Shown here: piece by piece, positions 7,653 through 17,871 of the stretch | Layout: every line of letters starts with the position of its first letter | Position numbering within the stretch: position 1 is the first letter of the stretch | NCBI GenBank assembly: GCA_034522055.1 | Contig: JAXHLS010000006.1 | Coordinates: forward strand, 608,116-672,115 | Source: Gammaproteobacteria bacterium | Lineage (GTDB): Bacteria; Pseudomonadota; Gammaproteobacteria; JAABTG01 | Direction of reading: 5' to 3' | DNA: 64,000 nt | Notes under the pieces: model-generated | The model's database searches: none | What the model was told of the DNA's origin: nothing | What the model saw: only the letters and a program-made list of their open reading frames with translations | Program-made: the position numbers and the translations under genes

Positions 7653-8363
7653 TCAGGCGTTCGCCCGCTTGGCCATGATCTCTGCCAAGGCAGGGGCACA
7701 GACCTCGGCGGTGCGGCGGATGTGTTGCTCGTTGGCCGCCAGGGCCGCCTTGGCATCTCTTTTCAGGGCGGCCTCTTTGATGGCGATGTGCTCGCCGTGG
7801 ATGTCCCGCGGCACGTTATGGGCCAGCCGGGCCATGTTGCGGTAGCGCTTGTGCTGGTCATAGAGCACGTCGTAGAAGCGGCGCAGCCAGCTCGAGGTAC
7901 AGGCCGAGATGAGGGCCAGGTGGAACTCGGCATTGCGGGCCTCCCAGTCGATGAGGTCCGGCTCCGGGGCCAGCTCCACCTTGGTCAGCCGGTGGAAGGC
8001 CGCCACCACGTTGGATTCCCACGCATCGTCACCCTTGATCATGCTCTGGGCGAGGGCCATGCCCTCCAGGGTGATGCGCATGTTCGTGATGTCCATGAGA
8101 TCAGCCATGGAGACCTCGGTGACCCGGAAACCGCGCTGGCCCTCGGAGGTGACGAAGCCCTCGCTGGTGAGGCGGCTCAGGGCCTCCCGCAGGGGTGTCG
8201 CCCCCACCTCGTACTGCTGGCGCAGGGCTTCGATGCGCAGTTTGCTGCCGGGCTCCAGGCGGCCGTGGATGATGTCGTTCCGGAGCCGGCGATAGACGGC
8301 ATCGGTGAGGGTGCGGGCCGGCGAGCGGCCGTTGACATCGGCCCGGTTTGAGACTGCTTCCAT
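7653..8363 (-). CDS. GntR-family (FCD domain) transcriptional regulator
   Basis: 236 aa from ATG 8363 (an upstream ATG at 8420 would add 19 unrelated residues). The winged HTH at about residues 10-75 includes LRNDIIHGRLEPGSKLRIEA, GATPLREALSRLTSEGFV and RGFRVTEVS. The FCD all-helical effector domain has its metal/acid-binding residues in NAEFHLALIS and GEHIAIKEAAL. It is divergent from the meta-cleavage operon across a short A+T-rich gap, so it most likely controls that operon in response to a carboxylic acid intermediate (inference). Confidence 0.9.
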   Translation of the reverse strand: MEAVSNRADVNGRSPARTLTDAVYRRLRNDIIHGRLEPGSKLRIEALRQQYEVGATPLREALSRLTSEGFVTSEGQRGFRVTEVSMADLMDITNMRITLEGMALAQSMIKGDDAWESNVVAAFHRLTKVELAPEPDLIDWEARNAEFHLALISACTSSWLRRFYDVLYDQHKRYRNMARLAHNVPRDIHGEHIAIKEAALKRDAKAALAANEQHIRRTAEVCAPALAEIMAKRANA

Positions 8364-8397
8364 CTTCTGCGTTCCTTCCGCTAGGCGATTTAAATCG

Positions 8398-8440
8398 AGT
8401 ATAGTAAAAAATATCGACAAAAGTATTGATTATCGAGCAT
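8398..8440. promoter_or_regulatory. A+T-rich divergent control region, candidate GntR operator
   Basis: The only A+T-rich patch between the regulator and the operon. It contains two ATCGA blocks about 20 bp apart within AATATCGACAAAAG and TTGATTATCGAG. No perfect palindrome is visible, so the operator call rests mainly on position. Confidence 0.35.
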
Positions 8441-8524
8441 TACCCGTTATGCTTGGTTTTATGACTCTGGTGCAGGGCGCAGTCCGAGGGGCGACCTGCC
8501 ATCGCTCGGGAGAAGGTACACCAC

Positions 8525-10003
8525 ATGAAAGAGATTAAGAACTTCATCAACGGAGAGTATGTCGCTGCGACGTCGGGCAAGACCTTTCCCAATGTGTGCC
8601 CCGCCGACGGGCGCACCCTGTCCATGGTTCACGAGGCCGGTCGCCATGAGGTGGACGCGGCCGTGACCGCCGCCCGCGGCGCGTTGAAGGGGGAGTGGGG
8701 GCGGATGTCCGTGAACGAGCGGGTGGCCATCCTCTACAAGGTGGCCGATGGCATCAACGCCCGCTTCGACGAGTTCCTGGAGGCCGAGTGCCTGGACACC
8801 GGCAAGCCCAAGTCCCTGGCCAGCCACATCGATATCCCTCGCGGCGCCGCCAACTTCAAGATCTTCGCCGACACCATCAAGAACGCCGGCACCGAGACCT
8901 TCGTCATGGATACCCCCGACGGCACGGGTGCCATCAACTACGCCCTGCGCCAGCCCAAGGGGGTCATCGCCGTCGTATGTCCCTGGAACCTGCCCCTGCT
9001 GCTCATGACGTGGAAGGTGGGCCCGGCCCTGGCGTGCGGCGACACCGTGGTGGTGAAGCCTTCCGAGGAGACGCCTTCCACCGCCACCCTGCTGGGGGAG
9101 GTGATGAACGAGGCCGGGGTGCCGCCGGGTGTCTACAACGTGGTGAACGGCTTCGGTCCCGATTCCGCCGGCGCCTTCCTCACCAGCCACCCGGGGGTGG
9201 ATGCCATTACCTTCACCGGCGAGACGGTGACGGGCGAGCACATCATGCAGGCCGCCGCCGTGGGCCTGCGGGACATCTCCCTGGAGTGCGGGGGCAAGAA
9301 CGCCGGCATCGTGTTCGCCGATGCCGACCTGGACAAGGCCGTGGAGGGCACCCTGCGCTCGGCCTTCGCCAACTGCGGCCAGGTGTGCCTGGGCACCGAG
9401 CGGGTCTACGTGGAACGGCCCATCTTCGACGAGTTCGTGGCGCGCCTGAAGCGCGGTGCGGAGAACATGAGCCTCGGTGCCTGGGACGACCCCGCCACCA
9501 CCATGGGCCCCCTCATCAGCGAGGAGCACCGCAACAAGGTGCTGTCGTACTACAGGAAGGCCGAGGAACTGGGCGCCACCGTGGTTACCGGGGGCGGCGT
9601 GCCCGACATGCCCGACATGCCCGACATGCCCGGCAACCTGGCCGCCGGCTGGTGGATCCAACCCACCATCTGGACCGGTCTCACCGAGGACTCGGCCATC
9701 GTCAAGGAGGAGATCTTCGGCCCCTGTTGCCATGTCGCCCCCTTCGATGACGAGGACGAGGTCATCGCCATGGCCAACGACACCCAGTACGGCCTCGCCT
9801 CGGCCCTGTGGACCGAGAACGTCACCCGCCTGCACCGCGTGGCTGCCCAAATCGACGCCGGCATCGTGTGGACCAACAGCTGGTTCCTGCGCGACCTGCG
9901 CACCCCCTTCGGTGGCATGAAGATGTCGGGGATCGGGCGCGAGGGCGGGCATTACTCCCTCGAGTTCTATACCGAACTCAAGAACGTGTGCGTGAAGCTG
10001 TAG
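8525..10003 (+). CDS. dmpC: 2-hydroxymuconic semialdehyde dehydrogenase
   Basis: 492 aa aldehyde dehydrogenase. Catalytic pieces are VCPWNLPLLLMTWK (Asn near 158), LECGGKNAGIVFADADLDKA (Glu) and FANCGQVCLGTERVYVE (nucleophilic Cys). It fits the XylG/DmpC/PraB group because every following gene belongs to the catechol meta-cleavage lower pathway. It oxidises the ring-fission semialdehyde to 4-oxalocrotonate with NAD+. Oddity: a perfect 9-bp tandem duplication encodes VPDMPDMPDMP at about residues 359-369, an insertion in a surface region. The stop overlaps the next GTG. Confidence 0.85.
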   Translation: MKEIKNFINGEYVAATSGKTFPNVCPADGRTLSMVHEAGRHEVDAAVTAARGALKGEWGRMSVNERVAILYKVADGINARFDEFLEAECLDTGKPKSLASHIDIPRGAANFKIFADTIKNAGTETFVMDTPDGTGAINYALRQPKGVIAVVCPWNLPLLLMTWKVGPALACGDTVVVKPSEETPSTATLLGEVMNEAGVPPGVYNVVNGFGPDSAGAFLTSHPGVDAITFTGETVTGEHIMQAAAVGLRDISLECGGKNAGIVFADADLDKAVEGTLRSAFANCGQVCLGTERVYVERPIFDEFVARLKRGAENMSLGAWDDPATTMGPLISEEHRNKVLSYYRKAEELGATVVTGGGVPDMPDMPDMPGNLAAGWWIQPTIWTGLTEDSAIVKEEIFGPCCHVAPFDDEDEVIAMANDTQYGLASALWTENVTRLHRVAAQIDAGIVWTNSWFLRDLRTPFGGMKMSGIGREGGHYSLEFYTELKNVCVKL

Positions 10004-10848
10004 TGAGTACCCCGACTACCGACGACCCGGAGATCGGCCGCACCGTCAGGGCCGACGGGCTGGCCACCAACTATCACGACATGGGCCAGGGTTTCCCCGC
10101 CGTGTTCATCCACGGCTCGGGACCGGGAGTGGGTGCCTGGGCCAACTGGCGGCTCAACCTGCCAGTGATTTCCAAGGGGCTGCGGGCCATCGCCCCGGAC
10201 ATGGCCGGCTTCGGTTTCACCGAGCGCCCGGCCGACAACGCCTACGACATGGATCTGTGGATCGGGCATCTGCTGGCTTTCCTCGATGCCCTGGACCTGC
10301 CCCGGGTGGACCTGGTGGGCAATTCCTACGGTGGCTCCCTGGCCCTGCAGTTCGCCATCCGCCATCCCCGGCGGGTGCGGCGGATGGTCCTCATGGGCGC
10401 GGTGAGCCTGCCCTTCGACCTCACCAACGGCCTGGATGCCACCTGGGGTTACGAGCCGTCCATCGAGAACATGCGCCGTCTCCTCGACCTGTTCGCCTAT
10501 GACCGCTCCCTGGTCAGCGACGAGCTGGCGGAGCTGCGCTTTCGGGCGGCCTCCAGGGAGGGCGTGCAGGAGGCCTTCAGTGCCATGTTTCCGGCCCCGC
10601 GCCAGCGCTGGGTGGACCACCTGGCCAGCGCCGAGGAGGACATCCGGGCCCTGGACCACGAGATGCTCATCATCCACGGCCGGGAGGACCTCATCATCCC
10701 GGTGGGGGTCTCCCAGGCCCTGTTTGCCATCACCGATCGCTCCCAGCTTCACCTGTTCGGGCGCTGCGGCCATTGGACCCAGATCGAGCATGCGGGGCGT
10801 TTCAATCGCCTGGTAAGCGATTTCCTGACCGCGGACGAGGGGAGATAA
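10003..10848 (+). CDS. dmpD: 2-hydroxymuconic semialdehyde hydrolase (alpha/beta hydrolase)
   Basis: 281 aa from GTG 10003, which shares a base with the upstream TAG stop. Catalytic triad visible: HGSGPGVGAWANWR oxyanion loop, nucleophile elbow LVGNSYGGSLA, acid GREDLIIPVG, base GRCGHWTQIEH. This is the C-C hydrolase branch of meta cleavage, used when the ring-fission product is a ketone or semialdehyde. Having both this and the dehydrogenase means both branches are possible. Confidence 0.87.
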   Translation: MSTPTTDDPEIGRTVRADGLATNYHDMGQGFPAVFIHGSGPGVGAWANWRLNLPVISKGLRAIAPDMAGFGFTERPADNAYDMDLWIGHLLAFLDALDLPRVDLVGNSYGGSLALQFAIRHPRRVRRMVLMGAVSLPFDLTNGLDATWGYEPSIENMRRLLDLFAYDRSLVSDELAELRFRAASREGVQEAFSAMFPAPRQRWVDHLASAEEDIRALDHEMLIIHGREDLIIPVGVSQALFAITDRSQLHLFGRCGHWTQIEHAGRFNRLVSDFLTADEGR

Positions 10849-10852
10849 CGAG

Positions 10853-11638
10853 TTGGAACAGCAACGGATAAAAGAGCTGGGCGATGAACTCTACGGCGCC
10901 CTGCGGGCGCGCCGCATGGTGGAACCACTCACCGAGCGCGAGAGTGCCATCACCATCGAGGACGCCTATTACATCTCCCTGCGCCTGGTGGAGCGCCGCC
11001 AGGCCGATGGCGAGACCATCATCGGCAAGAAGATCGGCGTCACCTCCAAGGCGGTGCAGAACATGCTGAATGTGCACCAGCCCGACTTCGGTTACCTGAC
11101 GGACCGCATGGTCTACAGCAATGGCGACGAGGTGCCCATCGGCTCCGAACTCATTCAGCCCCGGGCGGAGGGCGAGATCGCCTTCATCCTCAAGCGCGAT
11201 CTCGCCGGCCCCGGCGTCACCAACGCCGATGTGCTGCGGGCCACGGAGGCGGTCATGCCGTGCTTCGAGATCGTGGATTCACGTATCCGCGACTGGAAGA
11301 TCCGCATCCAGGACACGGTGGCGGATAACGCCTCCTGCGGGCTGTTCGTGCTGGGGGATCGGGCCGTGGATCCGCGGCGGGTGGATCTCGCCACCTGCGG
11401 CATGGTGGTGGAGAAGAACGGTGATCTCCTGTCCACCGGCGCCGGCGCGGCGGCGCTGGGCTCGCCGGTGAACTGTGTCAGCTGGCTGGCCAACACCCTG
11501 GGTCGCTTCGGCATCGCCCTGAAGGCCGGTGAGGTGATCCTGTCGGGCTCCCTGGTGCCCCTGGAGCCGGTGAAGCCCGGGGACCACATGCGGGTGGCCA
11601 TCGGCGGTATCGGATCGGCCTCGGTACGCTTCACCTGA
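10853..11638 (+). CDS. dmpE: 2-oxopent-4-enoate hydratase
   Basis: 261 aa starting at TTG 10853, preceded by GAGGGGAGATAAC. Fumarylacetoacetase-fold hydratase of the MhpD/DmpE group: [35 protein letters not shown] (metal ligands), [11 protein letters not shown] and [12 protein letters not shown]. It adds water to 2-hydroxypenta-2,4-dienoate to give 4-hydroxy-2-oxovalerate. It is a paralogue of the decarboxylase at 13.6 kb. Gap to the upstream gene is 4 bp. Confidence 0.9.
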   Translation: MEQQRIKELGDELYGALRARRMVEPLTERESAITIEDAYYISLRLVERRQADGETIIGKKIGVTSKAVQNMLNVHQPDFGYLTDRMVYSNGDEVPIGSELIQPRAEGEIAFILKRDLAGPGVTNADVLRATEAVMPCFEIVDSRIRDWKIRIQDTVADNASCGLFVLGDRAVDPRRVDLATCGMVVEKNGDLLSTGAGAAALGSPVNCVSWLANTLGRFGIALKAGEVILSGSLVPLEPVKPGDHMRVAIGGIGSASVRFT

Positions 11639-11664
11639 CATCGGATTCGAGCGAGGAAGTTCTC

Positions 11665-12573
11665 ATGAAAGTGAATGCAGCATTGATTGGTTCCGGCAAC
11701 ATCGGCACGGATCTGCTCTACAAGGCGTTGCGCAGCGACCGGGTCAATCCCGTGTGGATGGTGGGCATCGACGCGAAGTCGGATGGCCTGTCACGGGCCC
11801 GCAAGCTCGGGCTCAAGACCACCCATGAAGGGGTGGACGGCCTGGTGCCCCACATGCGTGACGACAACATCCAGATCTGCTTCGACGCCACCTCGGCCTA
11901 TGTCCACAAAGACAACTCCGAAAAGGTCATCGCCCAGGGCGCCATGATGATCGACCTCACGCCTGCGGCCATTGGTCCCTACTGCGTACCGCCCGTGAAC
12001 CTCAAGGAGCACGTGGGCAAGCGGGAACTCAACGTCAACATGGTGACCTGCGGCGGCCAGGCCACCATTCCCATGGTGGCGGCGGTGTCGCGGGTGCAGC
12101 CGGTGGCTTACGGGGAGATCGTGGCCACCGTGGCCTCCAAGTCCGCCGGCCCCGGCACCCGCAAGAATATCGACGAGTTCACCCAGACCACCGCGCGGGC
12201 GGTCTCCGGCGTGGGCGGTGCCGAGCGCGGCAAGGCCATCATCATCCTCAACCCCGCCGAGCCGCCCCTCATCATGCGGGACACCATCCACTGCCTGACC
12301 CAGGACGAGCCCGACCAGCAGGCCATCACCGATTCCATCCACGAGATGGTGAAGGAGGTGCAGAAGTACGTGCCGGGCTACACCCTGCGTAACGGCCCCG
12401 TGTTCGAGGGCAACCGGGTATCGGTGTTCATGGAGGTGAGCGGGTTGGGGGATTACCTGCCCAAGTACGCGGGCAACCTGGACATCATGACGGCGGCGGC
12501 CCTGCGTACCGCGGAGATGTTCGCCGAGGAAATCATCGACGGCTCGCTGGTGCTCGAGCCCCAAGTCGCCTGA
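11665..12573 (+). CDS. dmpF: acetaldehyde dehydrogenase (acylating)
   Basis: 302 aa. Rossmann start [19 protein letters not shown], catalytic Cys in [20 protein letters not shown] near residue 131, and a C-terminal aldolase-contact helix. Converts acetaldehyde channelled from the aldolase to acetyl-CoA with NAD+. Size and order (F before G) match the DmpFG/BphJI complex. GAGGAAG is the ribosome site. Confidence 0.95.
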   Translation: MKVNAALIGSGNIGTDLLYKALRSDRVNPVWMVGIDAKSDGLSRARKLGLKTTHEGVDGLVPHMRDDNIQICFDATSAYVHKDNSEKVIAQGAMMIDLTPAAIGPYCVPPVNLKEHVGKRELNVNMVTCGGQATIPMVAAVSRVQPVAYGEIVATVASKSAGPGTRKNIDEFTQTTARAVSGVGGAERGKAIIILNPAEPPLIMRDTIHCLTQDEPDQQAITDSIHEMVKEVQKYVPGYTLRNGPVFEGNRVSVFMEVSGLGDYLPKYAGNLDIMTAAALRTAEMFAEEIIDGSLVLEPQVA

Positions 12574-12584
12574 GGAGCAGAGCT

Positions 12585-13643
12585 ATGGACCTGAAGGGTA
12601 AGAAAGTAACGCTGCACGACATGAGCCTGCGCGACGGCATGCACGCCAAGCGCCACCAGTTCTCCATCGACGACATGGTGCGGGTGGCCACGGGCCTGGA
12701 CGAGGCCGGCGTGCCCCTCATCGAGGTGACCCACGGTGACGGCCTCGCCGGGGCCTCCCTGAATTACGGCTTCCCCGCCCATACCGACGAGGAATACCTG
12801 CGCGCCGTCATCCCGCGGATGAAGAACGCCAGGGTATCGGCCCTGCTGTTGCCCGGTATCGGCACCGTGGAGGAACTGAAGATGGCCCGGGACTGCGGTG
12901 TGGCCACCATCCGCGTGGCCACCCACTGCACCGAGGCCGACGTGTCCGAGCAACACATCGGCTACGCCGCCAGCATGGGCATGGACACGGTGGGCTTCCT
13001 CATGATGTCCCACATGGTGGGCCCGGAGAAGATCCTGGAGCAGGCGCAACTCATGGTGGGTTACGGCGCCAACTGTGTCTACATGACGGACTCCGCCGGC
13101 TACATGCTGCCCGATGACGTCACCGCCCGCATCGGGCTGCTGCGCGCGGAAATCGATCCGGCGGTGGAGATCGGTTTCCACGGCCATCACAACCTCGCCA
13201 TGGGGGTGGCCAACTCCATGGCGGCCATCGACGCCGGGGCCAGCCGCATCGACGGCTCGGTGGCAGGCATGGGGGCCGGCGCCGGCAACACGCCCCTGGA
13301 GGTGTTCGCCGCCGTGCTGGACCGCATGGGGGTGGAGCACGGTATCGATCTCTTCAAGATCATGGACGTGGCCGAAGACCTCATGGTGCCCCTCATGGAG
13401 CACCAGGTGCGGGTGGACAGGGATTCCCTGATCCTGGGCTACGCCGGGGTTTATTCATCGTTCCTGCTCCATGCCAAGCGGGCCGAGAAGCGCTACGGCA
13501 TCCAGGCCCGTGACGTGCTCGTGGCCCTCGGCGAACGCGGCATGATCGGCGGCCAGGAGGACATGATTGAAGACGTGGCCCTGGAACTGTCCCGGGCCCG
13601 CAACGAGGCCATGGCCGAGGTGGAGCCGGGGGACATGGCATGA
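12585..13643 (+). CDS. dmpG: 4-hydroxy-2-oxovalerate aldolase
   Basis: 352 aa. TIM-barrel HMGL-like aldolase: [16 protein letters not shown] (metal Asp and catalytic His), [25 protein letters not shown] (metal HxH), [11 protein letters not shown], and the C-terminal DmpG communication domain. It splits 4-hydroxy-2-oxovalerate into pyruvate and acetaldehyde. It ends inside the start of the next gene (ATGA overlap at 13640). Confidence 0.95.
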   Translation: MDLKGKKVTLHDMSLRDGMHAKRHQFSIDDMVRVATGLDEAGVPLIEVTHGDGLAGASLNYGFPAHTDEEYLRAVIPRMKNARVSALLLPGIGTVEELKMARDCGVATIRVATHCTEADVSEQHIGYAASMGMDTVGFLMMSHMVGPEKILEQAQLMVGYGANCVYMTDSAGYMLPDDVTARIGLLRAEIDPAVEIGFHGHHNLAMGVANSMAAIDAGASRIDGSVAGMGAGAGNTPLEVFAAVLDRMGVEHGIDLFKIMDVAEDLMVPLMEHQVRVDRDSLILGYAGVYSSFLLHAKRAEKRYGIQARDVLVALGERGMIGGQEDMIEDVALELSRARNEAMAEVEPGDMA

Positions 13644-14428
13644 CCACGGTGTCTCCGGAGGTGGTGGCGGAACTGGCGGCGTACCTGGAGAGTGCCGAGC
13701 TGGAGGCCCGGGACGTGGTGAAGATCACCGACAACTATCCGGACCTCGATTTCGAGGACGCCTACGATATCCAGTGGGCGATCCGGCGCCGCAAGCTCGA
13801 ACGGGGTACCCACCTGGCGGGCCTCAAGGCCGGTCTCACCTCCCGCGCCAAGATGAAGCAGATGGGCGTCGAGACCCCCATCTACGGCTTCCTGGCGGAT
13901 TATTTCGAGCGCCCCGAGGGCGGCGAGATCGCCACCTCCGATCTCATCCATCCCAAGGTGGAGGCCGAGATCGCCGTGGTGACTAAGTACGAGCTGCGGG
14001 GGCCCTGCCACATGGGGCAGGCCCTGGCCGCCATAGATTTCGTGTTGCCGGCGGTGGAGATCATCGACTCCCGCTACGAGAACTTCCGCTTCGACCTGGT
14101 GAGCGTCATCGCCGACAACGCCTCGTCGTCCCGCTTCGTGCTGGGGGGACGCATGGCGGGGCTGGGGGACGTGGACCTGCCCACCCTCGGCGTGGTGATG
14201 GAGAAGAACGGCGAGATCGTGCAGCTGGGCGCCGGGGCGGCGGTGCTCAACCATCCGGTGAACAGCGTGGTGCTGCTGGCCAACATGCTGGCCGAGCGCG
14301 ACGAGGTGATCCCGGAGGGCGCCCTGATCCTGACGGGCGGCATCACCGCCGCGGTGGCGGTGGCGGCGGGGGATGCCATCAACGTCCGCTACCAGGGCCT
14401 CGGCAGCGTATCCATGCGCTTCGTTTGA
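13640..14428 (+). CDS. dmpH: 2-oxo-3-hexenedioate (4-oxalocrotonate) decarboxylase
   Basis: 262 aa, same fold as the hydratase. [56 protein letters not shown] and [14 protein letters not shown] are typical of DmpH/XylI. It decarboxylates the product of the dehydrogenase branch and usually forms a complex with the hydratase. The 4-oxalocrotonate tautomerase that normally precedes this step is not present in the window. Confidence 0.88.
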   Translation: MTTVSPEVVAELAAYLESAELEARDVVKITDNYPDLDFEDAYDIQWAIRRRKLERGTHLAGLKAGLTSRAKMKQMGVETPIYGFLADYFERPEGGEIATSDLIHPKVEAEIAVVTKYELRGPCHMGQALAAIDFVLPAVEIIDSRYENFRFDLVSVIADNASSSRFVLGGRMAGLGDVDLPTLGVVMEKNGEIVQLGAGAAVLNHPVNSVVLLANMLAERDEVIPEGALILTGGITAAVAVAAGDAINVRYQGLGSVSMRFV

Positions 14429-14453
14429 CGACGGGGGTCAGGCAGTGACATTC

Positions 14454-15425
14454 ATGACGACGTTACGCAGGCGAGGAAGGCAGGGCGCCGCGCTCTTGTT
14501 GCTGGGGGCGCTGGTGCTGCTGGCCGGCTGCGAGGCCCCGCTGGAACTCGAGCGGGTCGAAGCGGAGCGCGAGCGCCCCATCCACCGTTACGACCAGTTC
14601 AAGGCTCTGGCCCGCAACGACGACGTCATCATGGCGGTTGGCGACTACGGGGTGGTGGTCACCAGCACCGATAACGGCGCCAGTTGGCGGCGCCATGTCC
14701 TGCCGGGGCGGCGCGCCATGCTGTCCGTCGGCAGCTGCCCGGACGGCAGCTTCGCCGCCCTCGACAGCCGCCGCGGGGTGTGGCTTGCCAGCGCGCGGGG
14801 CGGGGACTTCGAGCGCCGGGAGGCGGATACCCGGGAAGTGCTGTCCAGCGTCACCTGCGCCCCCGACGGCACCCTCTGGCTCACCGGCAGCTTCAGCACC
14901 CTGGTGTACAGCCGGGACCGGGGCCGGACCTGGGAATCCGTAACCCAGGACGAGGACCTGCAGTTCTCGGTGCTGCAGTTCTTCGACGAGGACAATGGCG
15001 TGGTAGTGGGTGAGTTCGGTGGCTTCATGTTCACCGAAGACGGCGGCGCCACCTGGGAGCGGGGGGCGGACATCCCCAGGGAGTTCTATCCCCTGGGCAT
15101 GTATTTTCGGGACCGCGATAACGGCTGGGTGGCGGGCCTCGGTGGGGTCGTCCTGGCCACCATGGACGGCGGCGAGAGCTGGCAGGAGCAGGAGACGTCC
15201 ACCCGGGTGCCCCTGTACCGCGTGGTGCCGGTCAATGGCCATGTCTACGTCCTGGGGGACAGTGGCACCCTGCTGGCCCTGGACGACGGCGGTCGCTGGG
15301 CCCCGGTGCCCGACGCCCCGCGGTTGCTCTCCTATCTCATCGACGCCGTGGTGCTGGACGACGACACCTTCGTCGTGGCCGGGGGCAACGGCATGCTGAG
15401 CGACGTGCAATACGGAACCCATTGA
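14454..15425 (+). CDS. YCF48-like lipoprotein (BNR/Asp-box beta propeller)
   Basis: 323 aa from ATG 14454 (a GTG at 14445 is possible). Lipoprotein signal LLLLGALVLLAGCEAP with lipobox Cys. Then repeated Asp-box-like blades: STDNGASWRRH, SRDRGRTWESV, TEDGGATWERG and TMDGGESWQEQ, as in YCF48/HCF136 photosystem-assembly-like proteins. Proteins of this kind are commonly encoded beside MMPL-RND, DUF1302 and DUF1329 genes. It is probably an outer- or inner-membrane-attached periplasmic partner of the transporter encoded next (inference). Confidence 0.82.
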   Translation: MTTLRRRGRQGAALLLLGALVLLAGCEAPLELERVEAERERPIHRYDQFKALARNDDVIMAVGDYGVVVTSTDNGASWRRHVLPGRRAMLSVGSCPDGSFAALDSRRGVWLASARGGDFERREADTREVLSSVTCAPDGTLWLTGSFSTLVYSRDRGRTWESVTQDEDLQFSVLQFFDEDNGVVVGEFGGFMFTEDGGATWERGADIPREFYPLGMYFRDRDNGWVAGLGGVVLATMDGGESWQEQETSTRVPLYRVVPVNGHVYVLGDSGTLLALDDGGRWAPVPDAPRLLSYLIDAVVLDDDTFVVAGGNGMLSDVQYGTH

Positions 15426-15453
15426 ACGCGACCCCGGAAGCAGGGCGGAGACC

Positions 15454-17871
15454 ATGACCAGACAGCATCGTTTCACTCACTTTCTGCACAACATCGATGA
15501 TGCCGTCTTCAGGCATCCGAAGACGTTGCTGGCCGTCATTCTCGCGGTCACGGTGTTCTTCGCCCTGCAGATCCCCAAGGTGCAGATGTACTCGGACTTC
15601 GCCGATCTGCTGCCCCAGGAACATCCTTATATCCAGCTTCACAACAGCATTCGCGACACCTTCGGCGGTGCCAACAACGTGGTGATGTCCGTGGTGGTGG
15701 AGGAGGGGGATATCTTCACCAACGACACCCTGGCGCGCATCCATCGCCTCACCCAGAAGGTGGATGAGTCCCCCGGCGTCAATCACAACCTGGTGTCGAG
15801 CCTGACCCATCGCACCACCCGCAAGGTCTGGCTCACCGAGACTGGGGACATCAACTCCCAGCCCTACTACGACCCCACCGCCGACGCCCTGGACGGCCGC
15901 CAGCTCGAGGCCCTGCGCAAGGATGTCATGGCCAACCCGCGGGTCTTCGGCCTGCTGGTATCGCCGGACCTCAAGGCCGCTCTCATCAAGGCCCAGTTCA
16001 ACGAGGGGCAGCTGGACTACCCGGCCATATTCGAACACCTGGAGGAGGTGAGGGCCGAGGAGGCGGCCCCGGGGCTCTCCATCTATGCCACCGGGCAGCC
16101 CATGTTGTGGGGCTGGGTCTACAGCTACCTGGACCAGATCCTGCTGATCTTCAGCACCACCCTGGCCATCATGTTCCTGTTGCTGGTGCTCTATTTCCGC
16201 CGCGCCTACGGCATCCTGCTGCCCCTGGTGGGCATCGCCATCTCCGCCACCTGGGGCCTCGGCATCGTGTCGCTGCTGGGCTATAACCTCGACCCCCTGA
16301 CCCTGGTCATCCCCTTCCTCATCTCAGCCCGCGCCATGTCCCACGGCATCCAGCTGGTGGAGCGCTACTACACCGAGCTGGAGGCCGTCCATGACGCTCG
16401 CATGGCGGCCCAGGAGACCTTCGATTCCCTGTTCCGGCCGGGTTCTCTCGGCATCGTGTCCGACGCCATCGGGCTGCTGCTCATCGCCCTCGGCTCGGTA
16501 CCCATCAACGTCAAGCTCGGCATCTACGCCTCCCTGTGGGCGGCCTGCGTGGTCATCACCGTCCTCGTCGCCGTGCCCCTGATGCTGTCCCTGCTGCCGA
16601 AGCCGCAGCACGGCAAGCCCCGGCGCCGTGCCGAGGACGCGGTGTTCGGGCGTTTCGCGGCGATACTGGCCAACCCACAGGGCAGTCGCCGCATGCTGTG
16701 GGCGGCCCTGGCCGTGCTCGTGGGCTCCATGTATCTCAGCTCCCATGTGGAGATCGGGGAATCGGAGCCCGGTTCACCCATCCTCTATCCCGGCCACGAC
16801 TACAACGTCTCGTCCAAGATTATCAACGAGAAGTTTCCCGGCTCCGAAGAGCTGTACGTGGTGGCGCGCACGGATGAGAAGGGGGGCATGAAACGCCCGG
16901 AGGTGCTGCAGGCCATCGCCGAATTCCAGATCCACATGCTCACCGACCCGGAACTCGGCGGGGCCAAGTCCCTGCCCGACCTGGTGAAGCAGGTGAACCG
17001 CATCTTTCATCAGGACGACCCGCGCTGGGCCATCATTCCGGACACCCAGGCCTACGTCGGTGGCCTGATGTTCGCCTACATGGCCTCCAGCCCCATACCG
17101 GGGGCCCTCAAGGAGTTCGTGGATACGGATGACCAGACGGCCAACATCGTGCTGTTCTACAAGGACCACCAGGCCACCACCATCCGCCGCGCCATCCACA
17201 TGGCCAAGCAGTGGATAGAGAACCCGGCCAACCAAGTGCCGGGGCTTACTTTCGAGCTGGCCGGCGGCCTCGTCGGGGTCACGGCGGCCATGAACGAGTC
17301 GGCCTTCCAGAGCAATATGCTCATCATCCCCCTGGTGCTGGCCCTTATCTTCTTCTTCGTGACGTGGTTCTACTGGTCCTTTCACGCCGGCGGCATCATG
17401 TTCCTCACCATGGCCTTCTGCACCACCGCCACCTATGCCTACATGGGCCTGGCGGGGATCGGCATCAACGTCAACACGGTGCCCATCATCGCGGTGGGCA
17501 TCGGCGTGGGCATCGACTACTCCATCTACATGATGGACCGCATCCGCGAGGAGACGGCCAACGCCAACGGCGTGCTGGAGCGGGCGGTACTGCGGGCCAT
17601 GTCCACCACCGGCAAGGCCGTGGGCTTCACCGCCACCTGCCTCATCGGCGGCGTCATCATGTGGGTGTTCATCTCCGACCTGCGCTTCCAGGCCGATGCG
17701 GCCCTGCTGCTGGTGGTGATGCTGATCCTCAATGCCCTGGCTGCCATGTTCCTGGTGCCGTCCTGGATCATGACCTTCAAGCCCCGCTTCATCACCCGGG
17801 TTCACTACGACGAGAACGGGGTGCTGCAAACGGACGAGGCCGACCCGATGTTGCAGAAACGCAGCGCCTGA
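15454..17871 (+). CDS. MMPL/RND-superfamily transporter
   Basis: 805 aa. Cytoplasmic N-terminus, TM1 (TLLAVILAVTVFFALQ), a large periplasmic loop (SDFADLLPQEHPYIQLHNSI) and a first bundle of helices (LLIFSTTLAIMFLLLVLYF onward). A second periplasmic loop (GESEPGSPILYPGHDYNVSS) and a second bundle with VGIGVGIDYSIYMMDRIREE follow; the GxGxDY is the proton-relay-like motif of MMPL proteins. It falls in the hydrophobe-exporter-like group. Its setting between the YCF48 lipoprotein and DUF1302/DUF1329 points to transport of a lipid-like or aromatic compound. Confidence 0.88.
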   Translation: MTRQHRFTHFLHNIDDAVFRHPKTLLAVILAVTVFFALQIPKVQMYSDFADLLPQEHPYIQLHNSIRDTFGGANNVVMSVVVEEGDIFTNDTLARIHRLTQKVDESPGVNHNLVSSLTHRTTRKVWLTETGDINSQPYYDPTADALDGRQLEALRKDVMANPRVFGLLVSPDLKAALIKAQFNEGQLDYPAIFEHLEEVRAEEAAPGLSIYATGQPMLWGWVYSYLDQILLIFSTTLAIMFLLLVLYFRRAYGILLPLVGIAISATWGLGIVSLLGYNLDPLTLVIPFLISARAMSHGIQLVERYYTELEAVHDARMAAQETFDSLFRPGSLGIVSDAIGLLLIALGSVPINVKLGIYASLWAACVVITVLVAVPLMLSLLPKPQHGKPRRRAEDAVFGRFAAILANPQGSRRMLWAALAVLVGSMYLSSHVEIGESEPGSPILYPGHDYNVSSKIINEKFPGSEELYVVARTDEKGGMKRPEVLQAIAEFQIHMLTDPELGGAKSLPDLVKQVNRIFHQDDPRWAIIPDTQAYVGGLMFAYMASSPIPGALKEFVDTDDQTANIVLFYKDHQATTIRRAIHMAKQWIENPANQVPGLTFELAGGLVGVTAAMNESAFQSNMLIIPLVLALIFFFVTWFYWSFHAGGIMFLTMAFCTTATYAYMGLAGIGINVNTVPIIAVGIGVGIDYSIYMMDRIREETANANGVLERAVLRAMSTTGKAVGFTATCLIGGVIMWVFISDLRFQADAALLLVVMLILNALAAMFLVPSWIMTFKPRFITRVHYDENGVLQTDEADPMLQKRSA

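Noticed and set aside
7029-8351. 440-codon + strand frame across the long repeat and the GntR gene
   Set aside because: No domain is recognisable, it runs through a non-coding repeat, and its second half is antisense to a clear FCD-GntR regulator.
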